Below are positions 1 to 7,222 of a stretch of 19,006 bases of DNA, piece after piece. The stretch spans positions 1 to 19,006 of the forward strand of contig JANLIS010000120.1 of the NCBI GenBank assembly GCA_024653985.1, written 5' to 3'. The DNA comes from Candidatus Roizmanbacteria bacterium. Lineage in GTDB: Bacteria; Patescibacteriota; Microgenomatia; UBA1406; GWC2-37-13. The notes beneath the pieces were generated by a model that made no database searches, was not told where the DNA came from, and worked only from the letters and a program-made list of their open reading frames with translations. A program made the translations under genes and the position numbers. The stretch's first letter is position 1. Every line of letters starts with the position of its first letter.

Positions 1-10
1 TCTTATTAAA

Positions 11-118
11 TTAATCTCTGCAACATTCAAATATCTTAACTATTGTTTTATTAATTTGTTTTAATAGATCGTTTTTAAGATAATCTAAAAAGTTTTTGAT
101 TGCTTTGTTTAAATTCAT
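11..118 (-). CDS. possible 35-residue microprotein
   Basis: An ATG-to-TAA reading frame begins MNLNKAIKNF and ends in ECCRD. It would be a lysine-rich amphipathic helix with a Cys-Cys pair near its C-terminus. It lies 35 bases downstream of the MCPAC membrane protein gene on the same strand, so it could be the last gene of that operon. There is no ribosome binding site and the AT palindrome sits between the two genes. Short open frames are easily produced by chance in such AT-rich DNA. I recognise no family and give it only weak support. Confidence 0.15.
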   Translation of the reverse strand: MNLNKAIKNFLDYLKNDLLKQINKTIVKIFECCRD

Positions 119-131
119 ATGTTAATTTATA

Positions 132-151
132 CACTTTAATTAATTAAAGTG
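132..151. repeat. 20-bp AT palindrome, left copy
   Basis: CACTTTAATTAATTAAAGTG is a perfect palindrome. Its inner 18 bases recur exactly at 18938-18955. In this copy the outer pair is C-G; in the other it is T-A, so pairing is kept although the bases changed. It starts two bases after the stop codon of the MCPAC gene on the minus strand and could fold as an 8-bp stem with a 4-base loop, but no U-tract follows, so I do not call it a terminator. Confidence 0.7.
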
Positions 152-153
152 AG

Positions 154-381
154 TTAATTTATAAATTGAAATACTGCTGATAGTATTAGTAATACTACTA
201 TTGGAATAATGATTCTTTGATAATTAAAAAGTGCTTTTCCTTTGTTGATTTTTCTAAGTATTTTATCGAAAAATAGTGATAACAAAATCGTTAATACACC
301 TATCACAAATATATTATTTATTCCCAACCTTTTTGCTAGTAATAACCCTCCTCCAATTGTGATAATGCATGCCGGGCACAT
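154..381 (-). CDS. small two-helix membrane protein with N-terminal CPAC motif
   Basis: This 75-residue protein starts MCPACIITIGGG, followed by two hydrophobic segments at about residues 17-40 and 56-73 with a lysine-rich loop (RKINKGK) between them. Short membrane proteins starting MCPxC are familiar to me from other candidate-phyla bacteria and some archaea, but I know no function. A CxxC at the membrane face could bind a metal or take part in thiol chemistry; that is inference. The start lies 13 bases after the stop of the aldo/keto reductase gene on the same strand, so the two are probably cotranscribed. No Shine-Dalgarno sequence is visible. Confidence 0.65.
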   Translation of the reverse strand: MCPACIITIGGGLLLAKRLGINNIFVIGVLTILLSLFFDKILRKINKGKALFNYQRIIIPIVVLLILSAVFQFIN

Positions 382-394
382 AGTTTAAATATAA

Positions 395-1375
395 TTAAAC
401 ATCTTCTGGATAAAAGTTTCTAATCCATCTTTGTTTCATCAAATAATTTAATTCTTCTTTAACAAAATTTATTCTGACACTTTTAATGTTTTCAGTGGCA
501 TGATTAGGGTTTCTCATTCCAACTATAGCCACATCAGCTCCATTATCTGATATACAAAATTTTAACGCAATTTGACTCATGGTTCTTTTCTCATTAACCA
601 ATTTACTTTTTATTTCGTTAACTTTATTGACGGTCATTTTTAATCTATCAGTAGTAAAATAGTATTTTCTCCAGTCATTAAATGTAGTTTCATAATTGAA
701 AGTTCCACTTAATGAACCTTCATCTAGAGGTACGCGGGCAATGATACCAACATTATTTTTTTGGGCCAACGGAAATAATTTATCTTGGGGTGATTGATCA
801 AAAATATTATAAATTACTTGGATTGTATCAATTTCTCCAGACTCAACTATTTTCAACGCAGAATTAGGATCATGATCGTTTATAGACACGCCAACAAACT
901 TTATAATTCCCTCTTTTTTCAGAGTCGTGAAAGCGTTCCTCCAGTTTTTTGAATCAAACCAATCATCCATCCAAACATGAAGTTGTAATAAATCTATTGT
1001 TTTTTTTCCAAAATTAACATAACTTTCTTTAGCTTTTTCAATAATATAATCTGTTGGGAATACTTTATTTATATCTTTATTTTTAGCCGGCCAATGACCA
1101 TCTAATGGAGGAACTTTTGTAGCAATTATGATATCTTTGTCTCCGAGAGTATCTTTGATTAATCTTTCACTGTGCCCATCAGCATACACTAAAGCAGTAT
1201 CAAAAAAATTAATTCCGTTTTTATAGGCATTTAGTAAAGACTGTTTTGAAAGTTTATCGTCGGCTTTCCACATATCTTTCCATCTTAAAACTGGTGCGCC
1301 ACCCCCAATTCCCCATCCGCCAAAACCTATTCGTGAAATCTTTAAGTTTGTTTTACCAAGAATCGTATATTCCAT
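395..1375 (-). CDS. aldo/keto reductase family oxidoreductase
   Basis: The 326-residue product fits the single TIM-barrel domain of the aldo/keto reductases, which reduce carbonyl compounds with NAD(P)H in the cytoplasm. The opening (YTILGKTNLKISRIGFGGWG) is the classic family start. The four catalytic residues are visible: Asp59 and Tyr64 in FDTALVY, Lys87 in ATKVPP and His133 in LLQLHVW. VGMRNPNHATENI near residue 285 matches the cofactor-phosphate binding region. The substrate cannot be predicted; general family members act on small aldehydes and sugars. The ATG lies six bases after a TATAAT box, suggesting a leaderless mRNA. The gene is divergent from cutA and followed 13 bases later by the MCPAC membrane protein gene. 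Confidence 0.92.
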   Translation of the reverse strand: MEYTILGKTNLKISRIGFGGWGIGGGAPVLRWKDMWKADDKLSKQSLLNAYKNGINFFDTALVYADGHSERLIKDTLGDKDIIIATKVPPLDGHWPAKNKDINKVFPTDYIIEKAKESYVNFGKKTIDLLQLHVWMDDWFDSKNWRNAFTTLKKEGIIKFVGVSINDHDPNSALKIVESGEIDTIQVIYNIFDQSPQDKLFPLAQKNNVGIIARVPLDEGSLSGTFNYETTFNDWRKYYFTTDRLKMTVNKVNEIKSKLVNEKRTMSQIALKFCISDNGADVAIVGMRNPNHATENIKSVRINFVKEELNYLMKQRWIRNFYPEDV

Positions 1376-1381
1376 ATTTGA

Positions 1382-1387
1382 ATTATA
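1382..1387 (-). promoter_or_regulatory. -10 box of the aldo/keto reductase gene
   Basis: On the minus strand TATAAT ends six bases before the ATG at 1375, so transcription would begin at or next to the start codon. The -35 region is poor. It shares the 55-base divergent interval with the cutA promoter. Confidence 0.5.
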
Positions 1388-1405
1388 TATTTTTGTGCTA
1401 AACTT

Positions 1406-1414
1406 TGCTATTAA
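1406..1414 (+). promoter_or_regulatory. probable extended -10 promoter of cutA
   Basis: TGcTATTAA is an extended -10 element. Its expected start of transcription near 1421 lies upstream of the ATG at 1431 but downstream of the earlier in-frame ATG at 1395, which argues for the shorter CutA. Confidence 0.4.
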
Positions 1415-1430
1415 TATTTTTTATCAAGAT

Positions 1431-1760
1431 ATGAAACCTTGTTTATTGTTTTTATCATGTAAAAATATTGAAGAAGCTGACAAGATTTCGTTTAAGTTAT
1501 TGGAAAAGAGGTTGGTTGTCTGTGCTAAAAAAATCAAAATAAACTCTAATTATTTATGGGGAAATAAAATTGAATCGTCAAAAGAGGTCTTATTGATTAT
1601 GGATTCCACCGAAGAAAACTTTGATAAGATTGATCAAGAGGTTGAAAAACTTCATAGCTACAAAGTTTATAATCTAGTCATGACAAAAGTATATAAAATT
1701 AATAACAACTCCTTAAAATGGCTTCAAGAAACTATGCTACACCCTAATGTTACGGTGTAA
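1431..1760 (+). CDS. cutA: CutA family divalent-ion tolerance protein
   Basis: The 109-residue product matches CutA, a small trimeric ferredoxin-like-fold protein linked to divalent metal tolerance, structurally related to PII proteins; its biochemical role is unsettled. Visible family features are the first strand and helix (LLFLSCKNIEEADKISFKLLEKRLVVCAKK), a YLWGNKIESSKEVLLIM core, LHSYKVYNLV and the C-terminal LKWLQETM. The frame is open upstream to an ATG at 1395, but the family begins at about MKPCLLFLSC and the -10 element lies between the two ATGs, so I choose 1431. The tRNA-Leu gene follows 52 bases later on the same strand with its own promoter. Confidence 0.88.
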   Translation: MKPCLLFLSCKNIEEADKISFKLLEKRLVVCAKKIKINSNYLWGNKIESSKEVLLIMDSTEENFDKIDQEVEKLHSYKVYNLVMTKVYKINNNSLKWLQETMLHPNVTV

Positions 1761-1791
1761 CATAAAATACATAAGATTAAATAAACACAAG

Positions 1792-1800
1792 TGATATAAT
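1792..1800 (+). promoter_or_regulatory. extended -10 promoter of tRNA-Leu
   Basis: TGaTATAAT is a consensus extended -10 element ending 12 bases before the first base of the tRNA, giving a start near 1807 and a leader of about six bases. No good -35 is visible, which extended -10 promoters tolerate. Confidence 0.7.
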
Positions 1801-1812
1801 TTGACTAGTTCT

Positions 1813-1898
1813 GTCGGGGTGGCGAAATGGTATACGCGCAAGCTTGAGGGGCTTGTGGTCGCAAGACTGTGGAGGTTCAAGTCCTCTCCCCGACACCA
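1813..1898 (+). tRNA. tRNA-Leu (GAG), CCA encoded
   Basis: The cloverleaf is complete. Acceptor strand GTCGGGG (1813-1819) pairs with CCCCGAC (1888-1894), then discriminator A and encoded CCA. The D-arm has GCG/CGC stems. The anticodon stem CAAGC/GCTTG encloses loop TTGAGGG with anticodon GAG at 1846-1848, reading CUC/CUU. A long class II variable arm follows, then T-arm GGAGG-TTCAAGT-CCTCT. The long variable arm and anticodon identify leucine. The 3' CCA ends one base before the stop codon of the solute-binding protein gene on the opposite strand. Confidence 0.96.
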
Positions 1899-1899
1899 A

Positions 1900-3261
1900 T
1901 TACTTCCTCTCTATTGTATACACATACGGATAATAAAGGAACAATGCCGGCGGGTCGTCTTCAATTATTTTTTGAAATTCTTGATAGAATTTACTTCTTT
2001 CTTCAATATTTATAGTTGACCGACCATCCTCTAAAAGTTTATCTATCTTAACGTTTTGGTAGTTACCAATATTACCACCTTTTTGTGTTTGGGTTGAGTG
2101 CCAAAAGTAATATTGATCAGGATCTTGGGGAACTTTCCAAAAGACTAAAAGTAAATCAAAATTATCCGGATGTTCATAGGAGATCATATTAATATCTACT
2201 TTTAGTCCGGTTTTTTTTATTTCTCCGGCAATATTATCTGCCGCATCATAATAGTCATAGGAGGTCAATAAATTAAGTTGAGCCGATTCAGTTGCCTCAG
2301 CTTCATTTTTTACAATTTTTGTTGCTGTTTCGATATCGTATGTATTAGTTTTCAGGTCGGAATTATATGCCCAAGACGTTGGTGGAATGGGACCCCTAGC
2401 TATCTCTCCCGATTCTGCCAATGCTTGATAATTTATCATCATTGCGAAAGCATCTTTTATATCCTTATTGGCGAACATTTTTTCTTTATTATTAAAAAAC
2501 AGCGTTAATAAACGAGTATGGTCAACCGTTTTAATTATTTTGCTGTTCTTCCAGTTTATAAAAGTATCTGCAACAGATTTTTTTGTTAAGGTCATTTTGT
2601 TGATCTCACCTTTTTTGTAGGCCGTAACCAAATCAGATTCATTTCCGTAAAATTTGTATTTTATCGTTGTCAGATTTTTGGTATTTGGCACAAGGGTTAG
2701 ATCCGTCAGATAGCCATTTGTCATTTTATATTTTCCGAGTTTATAAAAACCGGCAATACCAATTAATGGAGGTCGTATCAGCGGTTTACTTAGATAAGTT
2801 GGGAAAATACTTAAAGGTTTACTTAGGTAAAAATCCAATATGTTCTTATCAACTACCTCTATTTTAATGTCGCTGAATTGATAATTGATATCTGAAGCGG
2901 TAAATTTTTTATCATCATTCCACAAAAGATTGTTTTTTAAATAAAACCGGTATTGCTTTCCGCTATCTTTTACTTCCCACGAATTGGCAAGGACCGGAAT
3001 TATTTCACCTTTTTCGCTGATCGTCACCAAACCATTAGAGACCTTAGTCATCACCTCATCCGGTAAATTAGTAAAATCATATTTACCAAGTAATCCTATT
3101 GATTCTTGTTTATTGAACATTAGTTTCAAATAAGGTGAGACGGATAAAAAACCGATCAGACTTATAAAACCGATAAAAAAACTCATTAAAATGAGCCGCG
3201 AGTATTTTTTAATAAACTCTAAGAATAACCAATAGTAATATCTAAAAGTTTTTCTGTTCAT
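1900..3261 (-). CDS. membrane-anchored ABC transporter solute-binding protein (family 5, peptide type)
   Basis: This 453-residue protein resembles the periplasmic oligopeptide/nickel binding family (SBP_bac_5). After a basic N-terminus a hydrophobic segment at about residues 21-45 acts as an uncleaved anchor; there is no lipobox cysteine. Family landmarks are GLVTISEKGEIIPVLANSWEV, the LWNDDKKFTASDINYQF segment, a middle region with FANKDIKDAFAMMINYQAL, and the C-terminal PPALFLYYPYVYTIERK. It probably captures peptides at the cell surface, but no permease or ATPase gene is nearby, so transport is unproven. Its start overlaps the secG stop as ATGA (3258-3261), implying translational coupling. 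Its stop abuts the convergent tRNA-Leu. Confidence 0.85.
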   Translation of the reverse strand: MNRKTFRYYYWLFLEFIKKYSRLILMSFFIGFISLIGFLSVSPYLKLMFNKQESIGLLGKYDFTNLPDEVMTKVSNGLVTISEKGEIIPVLANSWEVKDSGKQYRFYLKNNLLWNDDKKFTASDINYQFSDIKIEVVDKNILDFYLSKPLSIFPTYLSKPLIRPPLIGIAGFYKLGKYKMTNGYLTDLTLVPNTKNLTTIKYKFYGNESDLVTAYKKGEINKMTLTKKSVADTFINWKNSKIIKTVDHTRLLTLFFNNKEKMFANKDIKDAFAMMINYQALAESGEIARGPIPPTSWAYNSDLKTNTYDIETATKIVKNEAEATESAQLNLLTSYDYYDAADNIAGEIKKTGLKVDINMISYEHPDNFDLLLVFWKVPQDPDQYYFWHSTQTQKGGNIGNYQNVKIDKLLEDGRSTINIEERSKFYQEFQKIIEDDPPALFLYYPYVYTIERK

Positions 3262-3476
3262 TTAACAAAAAGATTTATCAGGGAAACCGCTAAAAAAATT
3301 ACGATAAAAACTGTTGTTAACCAGAGAACTATCTTCTCCATACCCCGTCTCGTCTGGAACATTTCTCCCCCGCCACCCCAAGCGCTTCCCAAACCTGCTC
3401 CTCTTCCCTGAATTAGAATAAATGTAACTATCAAAACACTAAAAATGATATTGAGAATCAAAAGAAAATTCTTCAT
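3258..3476 (-). CDS. secG: preprotein translocase subunit SecG
   Basis: SecG is the small accessory subunit of the SecYEG channel. The 72-residue product has two membrane helices (about residues 3-22 and 48-70) joined by the diagnostic cytoplasmic loop ILIQGRGAGLGSAWGGGG, followed by EMFQTRRGMEK. Its length is normal. It overlaps the gene upstream (3473-3476) and the gene downstream (3258-3261), each time as ATGA, so the three genes form one coupled operon. It uses TGA as stop, which bears on the genetic code of the organism. Confidence 0.95.
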   Translation of the reverse strand: MKNFLLILNIIFSVLIVTFILIQGRGAGLGSAWGGGGEMFQTRRGMEKIVLWLTTVFIVIFLAVSLINLFVK

Positions 3477-3871
3477 ATAATTTTTTCTAATAAATTAATA
3501 ATGGTAGAAATCGAAAAGGAAGAGACAAAAATATTAGCTAAACCGGAGACCTTAACCTCTCCCAATGTTATACCTAATAATTTTATCCCTAAAAATGTCC
3601 ATTCCTTTATATTGATCAAATTAAAATTGTTCAGAAGAAAATAAAAAATAAAGGCATAAAAGATCATGGAAATGAGACCGAATGTAATAATGTTTAGAGG
3701 TAGTAGAACAAGCTTGCTCACCGGAATTATCAAATAATAAACCGCAGTTATTACCAATGCTGCTTTAATATATGTCAACGGATCTGCCTTGATAATAAAA
3801 CCTTTATTCCAAAGAGCGGTAACAAATATTGCTACTCCTGAAAAAATTATCATTCTGAATATCTTTTTCAT
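3473..3871 (-). CDS. holin superfamily IV-like four-helix membrane protein
   Basis: The 132-residue product has a basic start and about four hydrophobic segments (near residues 5-20, 34-55, 58-81 and 108-128). The central LVLLPLNIITFGLISMIFYAFIFYFL and the final hydrophobic hairpin match the family annotated as phage holin family / mycobacterial four-TMS holin superfamily IV. Despite the name these are common chromosomal membrane proteins with no demonstrated lytic role, and no phage gene is nearby. It is the first gene of the operon with secG and the solute-binding protein. I am fairly sure of the family and unsure of the function. Confidence 0.7.
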   Translation of the reverse strand: MKKIFRMIIFSGVAIFVTALWNKGFIIKADPLTYIKAALVITAVYYLIIPVSKLVLLPLNIITFGLISMIFYAFIFYFLLNNFNLINIKEWTFLGIKLLGITLGEVKVSGLANIFVSSFSISTIINLLEKII

Positions 3872-3920
3872 ATATATTATTATTTAAAAGGCGAAGTGGG
3901 ATACTTAATTTTTTTCGACT

Positions 3921-3950
3921 TGGGAGTCCCCGAAAAGGGGAGGGTTCCCA
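3921..3950. repeat. GC-rich nested hairpin in the spacer after uvrC
   Basis: The 121-base spacer 3872-3992 contains TGGGA..TCCCA arms enclosing CCCC-GAAAA-GGGG. It stands out from the AT-rich surroundings. It lies downstream of uvrC on the minus strand, but an A-run rather than a U-run follows it there, so it is not a standard terminator. It may be an interspersed palindromic element or a structured RNA piece. A short GATACGTATC palindrome lies beside it at 3982-3991. Confidence 0.55.
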
Positions 3951-3992
3951 CGGAGATAATAAAATTTAGTATCACGCTTCCGATACGTATCA

Positions 3993-5285
3993 TTATAACA
4001 AAAAGTCCTTGCTTCTTAAAAACAGATGATATTTACGGGCGAAGCGATGTGACTCATCACGGAGCAATCTGATGATATTAAGTACTTTACTGTCATTTTT
4101 TAAAAATAAATTTGGGAACCCTTCAACCCCCACGATCACTCTATCCGGATTTTTTACAATGCCCAGCAATGGGATCGATCTTTTGTTTGATTCAAAAATC
4201 TTTAAAATAGCCTTTATCTGCGGTCTTCCTCCATCGATGATGATCAGATCTGGAGTAGGCCATTTTTGTTGAAGCCTTCTGCTCATAACCTCTTTTAGCC
4301 TATCAAAGTCTGATGGTAGACCAACCTGTCTGATCTTGAACTTACGATATTCTTTTTTGTCTATTTGATTATTTTTCATTACAACCATTGAGCCGACGGC
4401 CTGTTTTAATCCTAAGTTACTGATATCATAGGTTTCTATACGCTCAAGTTTTATTAATTGAGGAAAATATTTTTTTAAAATATCCAGCATTTCGTCTAAA
4501 TTTTTTTCGTTATTGTTCTTATAAAAATCCGAGTCGTCTTTCAAATTTAATAATCTGTCAAATCTGAATATTTTATTTCGGATGATAATAGCCTGCTCAA
4601 ATTGATTACTTTTTATCAAAACATTCAATTGAAGATTAAGATCTTTTATTATCGTTTTTACATTACCGTTTAAGATCGAGATGACCTGTTTAATGTTTTT
4701 TTTGTATTGATGTTTTAGGACGAGTCGCGCCTCGCCCTTACATCTATTAATCTCATTTGGACAGGGATTACATAATCCGATCTTTGAATAAAAACAGGCT
4801 TTATTTCCCATCTTTTTTTGAGTACAAAAGGGTATGATATGCCGAATGTCATTTATGATCTTTTCAACCATCTTTACTGATGAAAATGGTCCAAAATACA
4901 AACTTTCCTCGCCCGCCGTAGTCTTGACGAAGGCGGGTTTTCTAGTTATGCCAACTTTTGGATACTCTTCCTCAATCGTTATCTTGATGTATAACGGACT
5001 TTTATCATCTTTCCAGATCGAGTTATATTTTGGTTGAAGCTCTCTTATCAATTTTGCTTCTAAAATAAGTGCTTTAAACTCTGAGTCCGCAATTATTACC
5101 TCTATCTTATTTGAATTTTCAATGATCAATCGCTCTTTGTTATCTAATTTAGCATTTTCAAGATGAGATATAACCCTTGCCTTGATATTTACTGATTTAC
5201 CAATATAGTTGATGTTTTCGTTATTTTTAAAAAGGTAGAGACCGATCATGCTGGGTAGACTGTCTATTTGACTCCTAGTGATCAT
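3993..5285 (-). CDS. uvrC: UvrABC excinuclease subunit C, short form without C-terminal HhH domain
   Basis: UvrC makes both incisions in nucleotide excision repair. The 430 residues hold a GIY-YIG nuclease domain (Gly15-Tyr17 and Tyr27-Gly29, Arg37, Glu76), a cysteine cluster (Cys154, 164, 172, 175, 182), a UVR motif for UvrB contact (about 210-245) and the RNase H-like nuclease domain with Asp287 (YDIS), Asp351 (IDGG) and His413 (DESH). The usual protein is near 600 residues; here it ends right after the nuclease at LRSKDFLL, lacking the helix-hairpin-helix tail, and no remnant is seen downstream. Residues 116-126 are an in-frame insertion encoded by a palindromic repeat. The start overlaps the transglutaminase-fold gene by 11 bases, suggesting coupling. 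Confidence 0.95.
   Translation of the reverse strand: MITRSQIDSLPSMIGLYLFKNNENINYIGKSVNIKARVISHLENAKLDNKERLIIENSNKIEVIIADSEFKALILEAKLIRELQPKYNSIWKDDKSPLYIKITIEEEYPKVGITRKPAFVKTTAGEESLYFGPFSSVKMVEKIINDIRHIIPFCTQKKMGNKACFYSKIGLCNPCPNEINRCKGEARLVLKHQYKKNIKQVISILNGNVKTIIKDLNLQLNVLIKSNQFEQAIIIRNKIFRFDRLLNLKDDSDFYKNNNEKNLDEMLDILKKYFPQLIKLERIETYDISNLGLKQAVGSMVVMKNNQIDKKEYRKFKIRQVGLPSDFDRLKEVMSRRLQQKWPTPDLIIIDGGRPQIKAILKIFESNKRSIPLLGIVKNPDRVIVGVEGFPNLFLKNDSKVLNIIRLLRDESHRFARKYHLFLRSKDFLL
4912..4937. repeat. GC-rich palindromic element inserted in frame in uvrC
   Basis: CCCGCC (4912-4917) pairs with GGCGGG (4932-4937); inside them GTC-TT-GAC adds a second small stem. The element encodes the residues PAFVKTTAG on the minus strand, exactly where other UvrC proteins run from the ..VTRR segment to LYFGP with few residues between. 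Similar CCCGCC..GGCGGG palindromes are, from memory, interspersed in other candidate-phyla genomes. The G+C content is far above that of the flanking uvrC sequence. Confidence 0.65.
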
Positions 5286-7125
5286 GACGTTTTATTTTTG
5301 TAACTGCTCTATAAATTAAGAATATGACGGATAAGCCAAGAAGAACTGCAAAGATCTTTATGATTAGTGTGTATATTGCCGGCACAATAATAATGTTTTG
5401 TTTTAGTAATTGTTTTTCCAATACATCGATAGTTAGTTCTCCTTGGACTTTTTTATTTTTATCTTTTGCCAAATAATTAAAAGATATTGTCTTTTTTTCA
5501 TAGGGTGCTAAAACAGGGATCGTAAGCCTATCGTTTTTTATAATTATATTTTTTGAACCAATGTTGATAGGTATCTGCCATAGATAACTGCTGCCGCTAT
5601 TTCTCACAATGAACTTTCCCTTATATGATTTGTCATCAGAGATTGTTGTAGAAATATCTATCCCTTCAATAACTATCTCCTTTTTTTCAACGGGGGTATC
5701 AACTGTTGGTTTTACCAAAACATCTCTGGAATTTTCTATTTTATATGTCCCCGCTGCTAATGGATAATCAGAATTTTTTCCATGAATGACAAATACTATA
5801 TGGTTTAGATCAAACGAAGAAAAATAATCAATGCCAGAAGTGTTCTCCCAGGTTGGATCTACTGAGATCCAATTCCCAGCTTTTATATCAAAATATTCTG
5901 GCCAAGCATGTAATATATCTGAAGATAGTGAGATCGGCTGTAGTTTTGGGTCCAATGAAAAGCCATAACCCTCAACCTCACGACTATATATCCCCTTTTC
6001 TCTTGATATCCCAACAAAAAGGTCAGAAAATTCCAAACAAACTGCCTGATCAGGATTTGATAAAACAGCATCAGCCCCGATACGCTTATTGTTCAGATTT
6101 ATCTTATCGTAATTATATTTAAGATTGTTTTTGACAAAATCGTATATCTCCTTTGGACTATTAACATTCTTTATTTGTTCGACCTTGGTTATCTGCCAAT
6201 ATTTTTTTGCAGTAAGAAGATAGTTTTTTTGCGCATTGATCAATGAACGGAAATATGGCGTTGAATCCTCTCTGGTTTTTGAATAAACTTCGATCACACT
6301 TTTATAAACAATTGTTTTTGATTCAAGTGGTTTAAGAAAATATTTTCCCAAATAATTACCATCTTCATCCCGTCTGACCGATTCTGGTGGTGGGTTGATT
6401 GATTCTAAAAAAAATTTTTGGTTGGCAGTTTCCGGCGGAAAGGCGACTTCAGTAAAAACCGGATAAATTTGATCGTTCTTTAGGTGATATGTCAGTTCTG
6501 TCTGGTAAGCCTGACTTTCGCCAAAGACAGCATAGATCGTTTTTGTATGTGGATCGTTCCATATAATTTTATTTCCGGTAACCAAGTCGGGATTTGGTTT
6601 TGCAATAGAGATTTTCTTGTTAGTTGTTTGCGGTAGATTTACAGTAACCTTATACGATTCATTTTGTTTATTCTCTATTACAGGCAGAACTACTTCCCAA
6701 ATCTTTCCGTTGACCTTAAAAAGGTTTGCCTGATCAAAGTTTAAAAAAAATGTGTTTTCTGAATCTTTTCCAACGGCCGGATTTGAAAACTCCAGTTCAA
6801 TTTTAGTTTTATCTCCGTCAGAGATGATTTTTGGATCAATATATCCATTGTCGTCTGAAGTCTTTAAATTGGAGATCGAAAAAGTATTTGGAAAACTTAT
6901 GGCAAACTTACTGACAAATACCTCGCTTCTTAAATTGATTATTTTTATCTTAAAACTTACATGAGAGTTTAGATCGTTCTGAGATTGGGAAAGATTATAT
7001 TCAACTTGATAGTCTGTTTTGAAATCGACAGCATAGACTGTTGAAGAAAAGCGAAGTAATAAATTTAAAGTGAGAAAAAGCAATAATATCTTCAAAAACT
7101 TAAACATTTTAATTTTAAATGACAA
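5275..7125 (-). CDS. secreted, membrane-anchored transglutaminase-fold protein
   Basis: The 616-residue product has a signal peptide (hydrophobic segment about residues 10-25, likely cleavage after VYA, residue 32), a beta-rich N-terminal region, a transglutaminase/protease-fold core at about 320-450 and, after a further beta domain (about 485-570), a membrane helix at about 582-607 with a short basic tail. The catalytic triad of the fold is present: Cys363 in AVCLEFSDLF, His406 in LHAWPEYF and Asp423 in SVDPTW. It should face the outside of the cell and may cleave or crosslink protein or peptide bonds, perhaps in surface proteins; the substrate is unknown. It sits between uvrA and uvrC and overlaps uvrC by 11 bases, an odd position for a surface protein. 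Confidence 0.85.
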   Translation of the reverse strand: MSFKIKMFKFLKILLLFLTLNLLLRFSSTVYAVDFKTDYQVEYNLSQSQNDLNSHVSFKIKIINLRSEVFVSKFAISFPNTFSISNLKTSDDNGYIDPKIISDGDKTKIELEFSNPAVGKDSENTFFLNFDQANLFKVNGKIWEVVLPVIENKQNESYKVTVNLPQTTNKKISIAKPNPDLVTGNKIIWNDPHTKTIYAVFGESQAYQTELTYHLKNDQIYPVFTEVAFPPETANQKFFLESINPPPESVRRDEDGNYLGKYFLKPLESKTIVYKSVIEVYSKTREDSTPYFRSLINAQKNYLLTAKKYWQITKVEQIKNVNSPKEIYDFVKNNLKYNYDKINLNNKRIGADAVLSNPDQAVCLEFSDLFVGISREKGIYSREVEGYGFSLDPKLQPISLSSDILHAWPEYFDIKAGNWISVDPTWENTSGIDYFSSFDLNHIVFVIHGKNSDYPLAAGTYKIENSRDVLVKPTVDTPVEKKEIVIEGIDISTTISDDKSYKGKFIVRNSGSSYLWQIPINIGSKNIIIKNDRLTIPVLAPYEKKTISFNYLAKDKNKKVQGELTIDVLEKQLLKQNIIIVPAIYTLIIKIFAVLLGLSVIFLIYRAVTKIKRHDH

Positions 7126-7222
7126 ATATTAAATAACAATTGAATAACAAATAATAAATATTAAATGTTCAAAACATTTGTTATTTGATATTTAAAATTT
7201 AATTGATGTTTGTTATTGGTTA
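7126..7222. repeat. spacer built from TTATTTGTTA-type inverted words
   Basis: The whole spacer is made of variants of two words, AATAACAA/TTGTTATT and AAATATT. Visible pairs are AATAACAAAT (7143-7152) with ATTTGTTATT (7176-7185), and AAATGTT (7163-7169) with AACATTT (7173-7179), forming one long imperfect hairpin. The same word runs across the uvrA stop codon and supplies its last codons (QNNK). Confidence 0.6.

Noticed and set aside
1395..1430. Upstream ATG as the cutA start
   Set aside because: It overlaps the -10 element and adds residues absent from the family.
1748..1762. TGTTAC/GTAACA hairpin at the cutA stop as terminator
   Set aside because: Six pairs only, no U-tract, and the tRNA promoter follows; probably chance.
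1801..2019. Open frame of 72 codons on the plus strand over the tRNA-Leu gene
   Set aside because: It reads through a certain tRNA and then antisense to the solute-binding protein gene, with no family resemblance.
3473..3871. Prophage remnant suggested by a holin-like gene
   Set aside because: No other phage gene is present and this family is common in bacterial chromosomes, here in a secG operon.
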